Origin: Aalborgiella sp031390045 | GTDB taxonomy: Bacteria; Pseudomonadota; Gammaproteobacteria; Burkholderiales; Burkholderiaceae_C | Length of the DNA stretch: 12,565 nt | Assembly (NCBI GenBank): GCA_031390045.1 | Contig: JANMTB010000133.1 | Location: 1-12,565 of the forward strand | Reading direction: 5' to 3' | Shown here: piece by piece, positions 7,039 to 12,565 of the stretch | Layout: every line of letters starts with the position of its first letter | Position numbering within the stretch: the first letter of the stretch is position 1 | Position numbers and translations under genes: made by a program | Notes under the pieces: model-generated | Told to the model about the DNA's origin: nothing | Databases searched by the model: none | Seen by the model: the letters and a program-made list of their open reading frames with translations, nothing else

Positions 7039-7758
7039 TTAGTCAATAAATACGCCGTCCATATCAATATTTGATTGTTTTTTCGTACAAATATTACTAT
7101 TTTTACCAAATTCAAGCGTTTTAGCTGTTTTTAAAGCCGCTGCAACCCGAAAATCATGCGTTGCAATCACCAAAGTCGCGTTGCACCGCGCTGCACTGGC
7201 TTGCAGCAACGCCAAGGCAGCGCTGGCAGCATCATCGTCCAAGCTGGCCGTTGGCTCATCCGCCAGAATAATCTTAGGGTTCAGCAGCACCGCCCGCGCC
7301 AAGGCCACGCGCTGCGCCTGTCCGCCAGACAAAGTCGACGGTTTGCGTTGCGCAAAATCAGCGACGCCCAAAGCCGTTAAAGTGGCTTCAATATGCGTTT
7401 TTGCAGCCGCGTTGAGTGACAAACCCGCCGCAAAATAGGCAAGTTGTAAGTTTTCAACCACTGTCAAAGCCTCGCTCAAATGCAGTTTTTGCGGCAAAAA
7501 CCCTAAATTATTTGCCCGCCATGCGTCTCGTGCAGTGTTTGACAAACCGTTCAAGCGCTGCCCCGCAATCGTCAATTCACCATGTTGTGGCGTCAACAAC
7601 CCAGCCAAAAGCGCCAACCAGGTTGATTTGCCAGAGCCAGAATTGCCGCGCAGCACCAGTACTTTTCCTTGTGTCAAATCTACATCCGGGAAGTAAAGTA
7701 CCTGGGCTAATGAGTCCATCTGGCGATATTGGTAGCTTAGTTGCTGCGTAAAAATCAT
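7039..7758 (-). CDS. ABC transporter ATP-binding protein (LolD/MacB-type) of the DUF3299-linked cassette
   Basis: 239 residues, cytoplasmic. It has Walker A GNSGSGKST (38-46), a Q-loop at Gln90 (FLPQKLHL), signature LSGGQAQR (143-150), Walker B IILADEPTASLD (163-174) and the H-loop His201 (IATHDF). All catalytic elements are present, so it should be an active ATPase driving the adjacent FtsX-like permease. The order ATPase then permease, with 6 bases between them, is typical. The last 20 or so residues (SNICTKKQSNIDMDGVFID) extend beyond the usual end of the fold and are encoded by markedly AT-rich DNA that also holds palindromes, so the tail is probably acquired from intergenic repeat sequence and dispensable. 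The ATG start is supported by the family-like MIFTQQLSYQY; no strong Shine-Dalgarno is seen. It is divergent from the acyltransferase gene at 7824. Confidence 0.92.
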   Translation of the reverse strand: MIFTQQLSYQYRQMDSLAQVLYFPDVDLTQGKVLVLRGNSGSGKSTWLALLAGLLTPQHGELTIAGQRLNGLSNTARDAWRANNLGFLPQKLHLSEALTVVENLQLAYFAAGLSLNAAAKTHIEATLTALGVADFAQRKPSTLSGGQAQRVALARAVLLNPKIILADEPTASLDDDAASAALALLQASAARCNATLVIATHDFRVAAALKTAKTLEFGKNSNICTKKQSNIDMDGVFID

Positions 7759-7766
7759 AAAGGGCG

Positions 7767-7784
7767 GTTAAGTAATGACTAAAC
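7767..7784. promoter_or_regulatory. Imperfect palindrome in the divergent intergenic region, candidate operator
   Basis: GTTAAGT-AATG-ACTAAAC: the two 7-base arms pair at 6 of 7 positions. A further TTTAGT occurs at 7802-7807. It lies in the 65-base gap between the divergent ABC cassette and acyltransferase operon, where an operator would be expected. I cannot match it to a known regulator; it only loosely recalls the GTTA/TAAC arms of zinc-uptake regulator boxes. Clear -35/-10 pairs were not found. Confidence 0.25.
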
Positions 7785-7823
7785 AGAACGCTTATTGTCG
7801 CTTTAGTTCAGTATCATGCAGCC

Positions 7824-8435
7824 ATGCGTGCCAAACTGATGAGTTATTTCCTGCTGGGCTTGATCCGTCTGTTGACGGGTTCGCAAGCGCGCTGGTATGG
7901 CTGCCCACCCAAAGCTGAGCAACGCATTTATTTTGCTAACCACCAAAGCAACGCTGATTTGGTGATGATTTGGGCAGCTTTGCCCGAGGAACTGAGAAGC
8001 GTGACTCGTGCAGCTGCCGCCAAAGATTATTGGACCAAATCGCCGTTTCGCAAATGGATCACCACTGCAGTTTTCAACGTCGTCTACGTCGTGCGCGACC
8101 GCAGCGCCGCAGACGATCCATTACAACCGCTGGTGGAAGCACTGGCCAGTGGCGACTCCATCATCATTTTTCCTGAGGGTATGCGCGGCCAAGCGGAGGA
8201 GCCGCTGCCCTTCAAATCTGGCCTGTACAATTTGGCGCAAAAGTTTCCGAATGTGGTGCTGATTCCGGCTTGGATCAACAATATTCAACGCGTCATGCCC
8301 AAGGGGGAATATGTGCCAGTGCCCGTGCTGTGCTCGGTCACTTTTGGTGCGCCCATGCAAATTGGTGAAAATGAAGACCGCCGCGCGTTTCTTGACCGTG
8401 CGCGCCTAGCTGTCATGCATCTTCGCGATGTTTAA
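7824..8435 (+). CDS. 1-acyl-sn-glycerol-3-phosphate acyltransferase family protein (PlsC-like)
   Basis: 203 residues. The glycerolipid acyltransferase motif HX4D is present as NHQSNAD (H40, D45) and the substrate-binding FPEG motif as FPEGMRG (116-122). A hydrophobic N-terminal stretch (MSYFLLGLIRLL) would anchor it at the inner face of the membrane. The typical reaction is acyl transfer to lysophosphatidic acid giving phosphatidic acid; the exact acceptor cannot be told. At 203 residues it is shorter than E. coli PlsC (about 245), fitting an accessory paralogue rather than the essential enzyme. ATG 7824 is used; an ATG five codons later (7839) is possible, and neither has a clear Shine-Dalgarno. 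The next gene, a CdsA-like protein, starts 21 bases later; together they suggest a lipid-modifying operon. Confidence 0.88.
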   Translation: MRAKLMSYFLLGLIRLLTGSQARWYGCPPKAEQRIYFANHQSNADLVMIWAALPEELRSVTRAAAAKDYWTKSPFRKWITTAVFNVVYVVRDRSAADDPLQPLVEALASGDSIIIFPEGMRGQAEEPLPFKSGLYNLAQKFPNVVLIPAWINNIQRVMPKGEYVPVPVLCSVTFGAPMQIGENEDRRAFLDRARLAVMHLRDV

Positions 8436-8456
8436 AAAACGCTGAAAAACTCAACC

Positions 8457-9470
8457 ATGCAATTCGGCACCTACCAATCGCTCAAAAATTTGACAGCTAA
8501 TCAACAAGTCGGGGCGCTGTTCGTCATCGTATTTGGTGTTTTGCTGCTCGCCAGTGTCATGGCGTTTTTGCTCTCGTTGCGCAATTACGACGACGAAGCA
8601 AAAGCGCAGCGCCGCCACCATGATTTGCGCAATTTTGAAGGTGTTCTCAGCACCAGTTGGATGATGGCTTTGGTGTTTTGGCTGGGTTGGGTCTCGGGTA
8701 CTTCTGTCGCATTGGTGTTGTTTGGATTTGTGTCGTTTTTCTGCTTGCGTGAATTTTTAACGCTTTCGCCTACTAAGCGTGGCGATCACCGCAGCTTGAT
8801 TTTGGCTTTCTTCGTGATTTTGCCGCTGCAATATTGGCTGGTGGTGTCGGAGCGGTTTGAGCTGTTCTCTGTGTTCATTCCCGTTTACGTGTTTTTATTA
8901 ATTCCAGTGGTTAGCGCGCTAGCTAACGATTCGGAGCGGTTTTTGGAGCGCAATGCCAAACTGCAATGGGGCATCATGGTGTGTATTTATGGGCTCAGCC
9001 ACGTCCCTGCGCTACTGTTGCTGGACTTCCCCAACTACGACAACAAAAACTCATTCTTGGTGTTTTTTCTAGTCATCGTGGTTCAAGTTAGCCAACTGGT
9101 ACAGCACTTGGTCTCGCGCATCTGGAAATGGAAACCCTTTGTTCCTAACATCAGCCAAAGCTTCAATTGGGGCAGCGCGCTGATTGGCATTGCTATCGGT
9201 AGCGCCTTGGGTGGTGCGCTAGCAGGCATAACACCGTTCGTACCTGGACAGGCATTTGTCATGGCATTTGTGGCCTGCGTTGCAGGAGCGATGGGGCATT
9301 TGGTCATGAAAGCTCTTAAACGCGACCGTGGCATTCCCATTTGGCGCAGCGAACGTGGCAATATGCGCGCTGGCGTTACAGGCGCGGGAGGCTTGCTAGA
9401 CCGAGTTGATGCACTGTGCTTTGCTGCGCCCGTATTTTTCCACTTCGTGCGCTGGTATTTTGGCTTGTAG
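8457..9470 (+). CDS. Divergent CdsA-like (phosphatidate cytidylyltransferase family) membrane protein
   Basis: 337 residues with roughly eight hydrophobic segments. CdsA makes CDP-diacylglycerol from phosphatidic acid and CTP. Family membership is suggested by the C-terminal layout: HLVMKALKRDRGI (281-293), then TGAGGLLDRVDAL (308-320), matching the KRxxGIKD ... PGHGGxLDRxDS signature in position. Important residues differ: KD of the signature is replaced (GIPIW), PGHGG reads TGAGG so the His is lost, and the final Ser is Ala. The earlier SPxKTxEG motif appears only as ISQSFNWGS (232-240). LDRxD is retained. Activity as a cytidylyltransferase is therefore uncertain; I recall similar divergent forms beside PlsC-like genes in related bacteria, so this may be a subfamily with altered substrate. 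It starts 21 bases after the acyltransferase and ends 12 bases before the next gene. Confidence 0.75.
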   Translation: MQFGTYQSLKNLTANQQVGALFVIVFGVLLLASVMAFLLSLRNYDDEAKAQRRHHDLRNFEGVLSTSWMMALVFWLGWVSGTSVALVLFGFVSFFCLREFLTLSPTKRGDHRSLILAFFVILPLQYWLVVSERFELFSVFIPVYVFLLIPVVSALANDSERFLERNAKLQWGIMVCIYGLSHVPALLLLDFPNYDNKNSFLVFFLVIVVQVSQLVQHLVSRIWKWKPFVPNISQSFNWGSALIGIAIGSALGGALAGITPFVPGQAFVMAFVACVAGAMGHLVMKALKRDRGIPIWRSERGNMRAGVTGAGGLLDRVDALCFAAPVFFHFVRWYFGL

Positions 9471-9482
9471 ATCCACAGTTGT

Positions 9483-10283
9483 ATGTCTGCACACGCCAAA
9501 CAAACCATCCAAGCTGCCGTAGAAAAAGTAGGCAAACTTCGTCAACTCGCAACTGTAACTCCCGGCTTGGCAAAAGCAGTGAGCGAGATTAAAGCTCTGC
9601 AAGCCAAACGCTTCATGGGCACCTATGACGACTTGCTCAAAACACCACTGTACCAACCTGCCACACAGTTTTTTTTAGAAGAGCTGTACAGCGAAAGCGA
9701 CTACTCTCAGCGTGATGCTCAATTTTCCCGTATCGCCGGCACACTAGAACGCATGTTTCCCAAGCAAGTCGTGCAAACCGCCGTTTCATTGGCTGAACTG
9801 CACAGTTTGACAGAGGAGTTAGACGTGCTTATGGCGCAAAATTGGATAAATTCTGCAACAAATAACAGTAAGAACACAGACCCTATCGACCGCTACATCA
9901 CCGCTTGGCACACCGTGGGCCGACGCGCTGACCGCGACGCGCAACTTTCAGGCGCACTTGCCGTAGGCCAAGAGCTCGTCACCCTCACCCGCACGCCGGG
10001 TTTACGCATGGCACTGAAAATGATGCGCAAACCCGCAACTCTCGCTGGCCTGGCAGCGCTGCAGCATTTTTTGGAGTCAGGTTTTGACACCTTCGCGGCC
10101 ATGGGCCCCAAAAAACCAAGCAAAACCGGCCAAACCGAAGGCCCCGCCTTTTTCTTAGAAACCGTTAAAAAACGAGAAGCTGCGTTGATAGACCTGCTGT
10201 TTGATGCACCTGAGCAGACATGCAAGGCGGAGATTGATCGGGTGTTGTCAAAAGCGGCTTACACTATAAAAATTGGCACTTAG
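9483..10283 (+). CDS. Conserved hypothetical helical protein, third gene of the lipid operon
   Basis: 266 residues. No signal peptide or membrane segment is seen; predicted mostly alpha-helical, soluble. It carries a recognisable conserved stretch FFLEELYSESDYSQRD (63-78) followed by RIAGTLERMFP, then LAELHSLTEELD (103-114), YITAWHTVGRR (138-148) and LQHFLESGFDTFAAMG (193-208). I recall a family with FFL-x-(D/E)-(L/I)-Y-(G/S)-x-x-D-(F/Y)-x-x-RD in Burkholderiales and related bacteria but know no function. The ATG is 12 bases after the CdsA-like stop, so it is probably co-transcribed and might serve the same lipid process (inference from context only). A stretch around 124-134 (SATNNSKNTDP) looks like a flexible insertion. 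Confidence 0.75.
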   Translation: MSAHAKQTIQAAVEKVGKLRQLATVTPGLAKAVSEIKALQAKRFMGTYDDLLKTPLYQPATQFFLEELYSESDYSQRDAQFSRIAGTLERMFPKQVVQTAVSLAELHSLTEELDVLMAQNWINSATNNSKNTDPIDRYITAWHTVGRRADRDAQLSGALAVGQELVTLTRTPGLRMALKMMRKPATLAGLAALQHFLESGFDTFAAMGPKKPSKTGQTEGPAFFLETVKKREAALIDLLFDAPEQTCKAEIDRVLSKAAYTIKIGT

Positions 10284-10306
10284 CCAGCGTATTTATTGCC
10301 TGTGCA

Positions 10307-10323
10307 GCTATATTATTCATAGT
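10307..10323 (-). repeat. AT-rich palindrome GCTAT-N7-ATAG(T) at the toxin 3' end
   Basis: GCTAT (10307-10311), ATTATTC, ATAGT (10319-10323). It differs from the 7019-7034 copy by a single base over 16. It overlaps the toxin stop codon (10315-10313) and lies in the 29-base gap between convergent genes. A weak hairpin could form, but there is no strong GC stem plus T-run, so a terminator is not claimed. Confidence 0.45.
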
Positions 10324-10585
10324 GAGACCACATCCTCAAAACCTTGACAGTCTTGATATCTTTGTCAATCAACACCTGATAAACCAATCGATGTTGAATG
10401 TTGATGCGCCGCGAATAGGCACCTTGCAAATCACCCACCAACTTCTCGTAAGGCGGCGGGTTCTGAAAAGGATTTTCACGGACGATGGCTAACAGCTCTT
10501 GAGCTTTGCCTTTTAGTCCACTGGCTGCCAGTTTTTGGGCATCTTTTTGAGCGTGTTTGGAAAATACCAGCGCCCAAGTCACCAA
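10313..10585 (-). CDS. yoeB: Txe/YoeB family toxin (ribosome-dependent mRNA endonuclease)
   Basis: 90 residues. YoeB-type toxins bind the 70S ribosome A site and cut mRNA, halting translation. The diagnostic sequence is strong: FSKHAQKDAQKL (8-19), ENPFQNPPPYEKLVGDL (37-53), YSRRINIQHRLVYQV (57-71) and the C-terminal RMWSHYE. Residues matching the YoeB catalytic set are Glu47, Arg66, His88 and Tyr89, so the toxin looks intact. Start choice: TTG at 10585 or GTG at 10582. The GTG overlaps the antitoxin stop as GTGA (4 bases), the commoner coupling, and I prefer it; the protein loses only one residue. The antitoxin gene lies directly upstream. The 3' end overlaps an AT-rich palindrome. Confidence 0.95.
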   Translation of the reverse strand: MVTWALVFSKHAQKDAQKLAASGLKGKAQELLAIVRENPFQNPPPYEKLVGDLQGAYSRRINIQHRLVYQVLIDKDIKTVKVLRMWSHYE

Positions 10586-10827
10586 TCAAGCTCCGACTCG
10601 GTAGCGCAAGCGTCCACCGGCTCAGCCATGCCATCTTTTATGCTCTCACGCATGCCAGGCACAGACAGCAAAAACAGCGTTTCCTGAATGTCCTGCCAGT
10701 CTTCGCTAGAGATCAGCACAGCATTATTGCGCTTACCCAAAATAGTGATCGGCTCATGCGCCAGCGCCGCTTGATCCATCAATCGGTATAAGTTGGTACG
10801 TGCTTCACTGACGGTTAGAGTTTGCAT
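10579..10827 (-). CDS. yefM: Phd/YefM family antitoxin
   Basis: 82 residues. The N-terminal part has the family pattern MQTLTVSEARTNLYRLMD, then EPITILGKRNNAVLISSEDW (25-44), the dimeric DNA-binding fold; the C-terminal part (LFLLSVPGMRESIKDG onward, ending acidic ESELDW) is the toxin-neutralising, flexible region. The antitoxin represses its own operon, with toxin as co-repressor in the E. coli YefM-YoeB system. Upstream there is a clear promoter and two GTAC-core boxes 12 bp apart. No Shine-Dalgarno precedes the ATG (minus-strand context GCTATCCACTATG), and the likely -10 ends 7 bases from it, so the message may be almost leaderless. The pair lies directly downstream of, and on the same strand as, the MacB-like permease gene. 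Confidence 0.94.
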   Translation of the reverse strand: MQTLTVSEARTNLYRLMDQAALAHEPITILGKRNNAVLISSEDWQDIQETLFLLSVPGMRESIKDGMAEPVDACATESELDW

Positions 10828-10834
10828 AGTGGAT

Positions 10835-10863
10835 AGCGTACGTTATTTGGTACGTTTTGTCAA
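10835..10863 (-). promoter_or_regulatory. Promoter of the toxin-antitoxin operon
   Basis: On the minus strand a consensus -35 TTGACA (10863-10858) is followed by a 17-bp spacer and a weak -10 TACGCT (10840-10835, 3 of 6 consensus). Transcription would start near 10828, right beside the antitoxin ATG at 10827. The perfect -35 and ideal spacing make it a good sigma-70 candidate despite the poor -10. Confidence 0.6.
10837..10854. promoter_or_regulatory. Twin GTAC-box operator for YefM-type autoregulation
   Basis: CGTACG (10837-10842, a perfect palindrome) and GGTACG (10849-10854) are centred 12 bp apart; the 7-mer GTACGTT is repeated exactly at 10838 and 10850. The E. coli yefM-yoeB operator, as I recall it, uses two TGTACA-core repeats with the same 12-bp centre spacing. 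One box overlaps the -10 and the other lies in the spacer, as expected for repression. Confidence 0.65.
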
Positions 10864-10883
10864 ACCAAAGCTTAACAACACGA

Positions 10884-12116
10884 TTACTCATACCTAAGTG
10901 CCTGAATCGGCAGCAATTTCGACGCCTTCCTAGCCGGATAAAAGCCAAAAAATATCCCCACAAATGCTGAAAAACCAGTCGCCAAGAAAATCGATGCCAG
11001 CGTCATGCTGACTTGCCAGCCGGCGAACTGGCCGACTGCCCATGTGGCTATGGCGCCCAGCAGCACACCAATCGCGCCACCAATCAAACTGAGCGTGACG
11101 GCTTCGATCAAAAACTGGGTCAAAATATCTTTGCCACGCGCGCCGACTGCCATACGCAGGCCGATTTCGCGGGTGCGCTCAGTCACGCTGACTAACATGA
11201 TATTCATGATGCCGATACCGCCGATCACCAAGCTGATGCCCGCTACCGCCGCTAAAAGCATGGTCATGACTTTGCTGGATTCTTCTTGGGCTTGCAAAAT
11301 TTCGGTCAAATTGCGGATGGTGAACGGGTCGTCGCCACCCGATTGCACTTTCATGCGCTGACGCAGCAGGTCTTTGATATTTTCTTCGGCGATCTTCATG
11401 CTTTGGCCTTCTTTGACCTTCACACTAATCACCCCGATGCGTTTGAGCTTGCCAGCGTTGCCACCTTGGATGCGGTTGCGGTAAGTAGAAATGGGCACGA
11501 TGACAATGTCGTCCTGGTCTTGTCCCAATGAGTTTTGTCCTTTTGGAGCCAACAAGCCAATGATGGTGACGGGTACTTTTTTGACACGAATGACTTGATC
11601 CAGCGGGTCAGATTCGCCAAACAGTTGAGTCGCAACCGTTTGCCCAATCATCGCAACTTTGGATGAGCCTTGAATCTCAGCGGCTTCAAAGGTGCGACCA
11701 CTTTGTAGCGGCCATTCGCGGGCTTCCAAGTAGTCGTTGGTTGCACCCATGATGCTGGTGCTCCAATTCGTGTTGCCTGCAATCACCTGCGCGCCTGTGC
11801 GCATGGAGGGTGCGGCGACCTGGACTTCGGGGACGTCACGGGCGATGGCGTTGGCATCGTCTTCTGACAAACCTTGCCCGGTAGATGCGCCCAAACGCAC
11901 ACCACCGGCTGTCAAACCACCCGGCATGACCAGCATGATGTTTGAGCCTAAACCTTTCATTTGCTCTTGCACACGATCCGTCGCACCACGGCCAACGGCA
12001 ATCATCGTGATGACAGCTGCCACGCCGATGATGATGCCCAGCATGGTCAAAATGCTGCGCAAAGTGTTAGCGGCTAGTGCGCGAAAAGCGCTACGGACTG
12101 CGGCAAAAAAATTCAT
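10884..12116 (-). CDS. MacB-type ABC transporter permease (stand-alone)
   Basis: 410 residues. Topology: an N-terminal membrane segment in LTMLGIIIGVAAVITMIAVG (about 23-42), a large periplasmic domain (about 43-280) with family landmarks RVQEQMKGLGSN, EDDANAI, EWPLQSGRTF and VAMIGQTVATQLFG, then three C-terminal segments beginning LLAAVAGISLVIGGIGIMNIML and followed by VTERTREIGLRMAVGAR, and a terminal YPARKASKLLPIQALRYE. This is the MacB permease plan; MacB-type pumps use ATP to push substrates (macrolides, peptides, toxins, lipids) from the periplasm out with a MacA-like adaptor and TolC. In E. coli MacB the ATPase is fused; here it is a separate gene overlapping by 4 bases (ATGA). An adaptor gene is expected upstream of the ATPase, outside the window. 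Substrate cannot be told. Confidence 0.95.
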   Translation of the reverse strand: MNFFAAVRSAFRALAANTLRSILTMLGIIIGVAAVITMIAVGRGATDRVQEQMKGLGSNIMLVMPGGLTAGGVRLGASTGQGLSEDDANAIARDVPEVQVAAPSMRTGAQVIAGNTNWSTSIMGATNDYLEAREWPLQSGRTFEAAEIQGSSKVAMIGQTVATQLFGESDPLDQVIRVKKVPVTIIGLLAPKGQNSLGQDQDDIVIVPISTYRNRIQGGNAGKLKRIGVISVKVKEGQSMKIAEENIKDLLRQRMKVQSGGDDPFTIRNLTEILQAQEESSKVMTMLLAAVAGISLVIGGIGIMNIMLVSVTERTREIGLRMAVGARGKDILTQFLIEAVTLSLIGGAIGVLLGAIATWAVGQFAGWQVSMTLASIFLATGFSAFVGIFFGFYPARKASKLLPIQALRYE

Positions 12117-12565
12117 ACTGGAGTTGCCTCCTGAACCGCATCTTCAATGATATGCCCATCCTTAAACACGATCTTGCGCCGCGCCCACGCCGCAATGTCC
12201 GCCTCATGCGTGACCAACACCACCGTCATACCGGTTTTGTTCAGCTCGGTCAGCAAGTTCATGATGTCTTCCGAGGTCTCAGAATCTAATGCACCCGTCG
12301 GTTCGTCTGCCAATATCAATTGCGGTGAATTCACCAAAGCTCGCGCAATAGCTACCCGCTGCTGCTGCCCGCCAGACAACTCAGCCGGTGTGTGGTGAAA
12401 ACGCTCACCCAAACCGACTTGCTGTAACGCCTTCATCGCCCGTTCATGCCGCTCGGTTGCTTTGATACCACCATAAACCATGGGCAGCTCGACGTTTTCC
12501 AAAGCGCTCGTGCGTGGCAATAAGTTGAACTGTTGGAACACAAAGCCGATACGGCGATTGCGAAT
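12113..12565 (-). CDS. MacB-type ABC transporter ATP-binding protein, 5' end beyond the window
   Basis: The frame is open to the window edge (IRNRRIGFVFQQFNLLPRTS at the border), so the GTG at 12541 is internal; about 150 C-terminal residues are visible, and the Walker A part (roughly 75-85 residues) is missing. Seen: Q-loop FVFQQFNLLPRTSALENV, signature LSGGQQQRVAIARAL, Walker B LILADEPTGALDSET, and the H-loop VTHEADIAAWARR. These match LolD/MacB-family ATPases very closely. TGA at 12115-12113 overlaps the permease ATG (ATGA), indicating tight translational coupling and a stoichiometric ATPase-permease pair. Confidence 0.95.
   Translation of the reverse strand: MRNRRIGFVFQQFNLLPRTSALENVELPMVYGGIKATERHERAMKALQQVGLGERFHHTPAELSGGQQQRVAIARALVNSPQLILADEPTGALDSETSEDIMNLLTELNKTGMTVVLVTHEADIAAWARRKIVFKDGHIIEDAVQEATPV

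Noticed and set aside
8910..8927. Nested palindrome GTTAGC-GCGCTA-GCTAAC inside the CdsA-like gene
   Set aside because: It lies in coding sequence giving plausible membrane-protein residues and has no obvious regulatory position; single occurrence.
1..12565. Search for insertion sequences, CRISPR arrays, tRNA/rRNA genes, phage genes and attachment sites
   Set aside because: No transposase or integrase frames, regularly spaced repeats, cloverleaf or rRNA-like sequences were seen; the TA pair alone is not evidence of an island.

Overview
The window reads as a chromosomal segment of a betaproteobacterium, most likely order Burkholderiales and near Comamonadaceae. The grounds are protein-level resemblance (SuhB followed by MutS, the UppP type, the SHANSFPAGTY-type hydrolase) and a moderate GC content with short AT-rich patches. 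No rRNA, tRNA, transposase, CRISPR array or phage gene was seen, and genes pack tightly with no gap above about 70 bases.

Layout: (1) Bases 1-4066, plus strand: the 3' end of an inositol-monophosphatase gene (suhB-like), a complete mutS with a GTG start, and an alpha/beta hydrolase starting 2 bases after mutS. (2) Bases 4081-4120: a short palindromic repeat between convergent genes. (3) Bases 7758-4124, minus strand: an ABC ATPase, an FtsX/MacB-like permease, a tiny secreted Cys/His protein, a secreted DUF3299-type protein and uppP. The first four look like one cassette; uppP has its own well-placed Shine-Dalgarno and is a housekeeping gene. (4) Bases 7824-10283, plus strand: a PlsC-type acyltransferase, a divergent CdsA-like membrane protein and an uncharacterised helical protein, probably one transcript. 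(5) Bases 10827-10313, minus strand: a YefM-YoeB type toxin-antitoxin pair with a readable promoter and operator. (6) Bases 12565-10884, minus strand: an ABC exporter of the MacB type with ATPase and permease on separate genes; the ATPase runs off the window.

The most interesting part is the ABC/DUF3299 cassette. It resembles, from family knowledge, clusters linked to metal (zinc) handling. Its small Cys-rich gene carries an odd start: a perfectly spaced Shine-Dalgarno leads to an ATG followed at once by TAA, and the downstream frame would restore a normal signal peptide if that TAA were a Lys codon. A second theme is a set of short AT-rich palindromes of the form GCTnT-N7-ATAG overlapping gene boundaries, plus a related-looking in-frame insertion inside mutS. 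A third is the toxin-antitoxin operator, whose two GTAC boxes are centred 12 bp apart, one of them over the likely -10 element.
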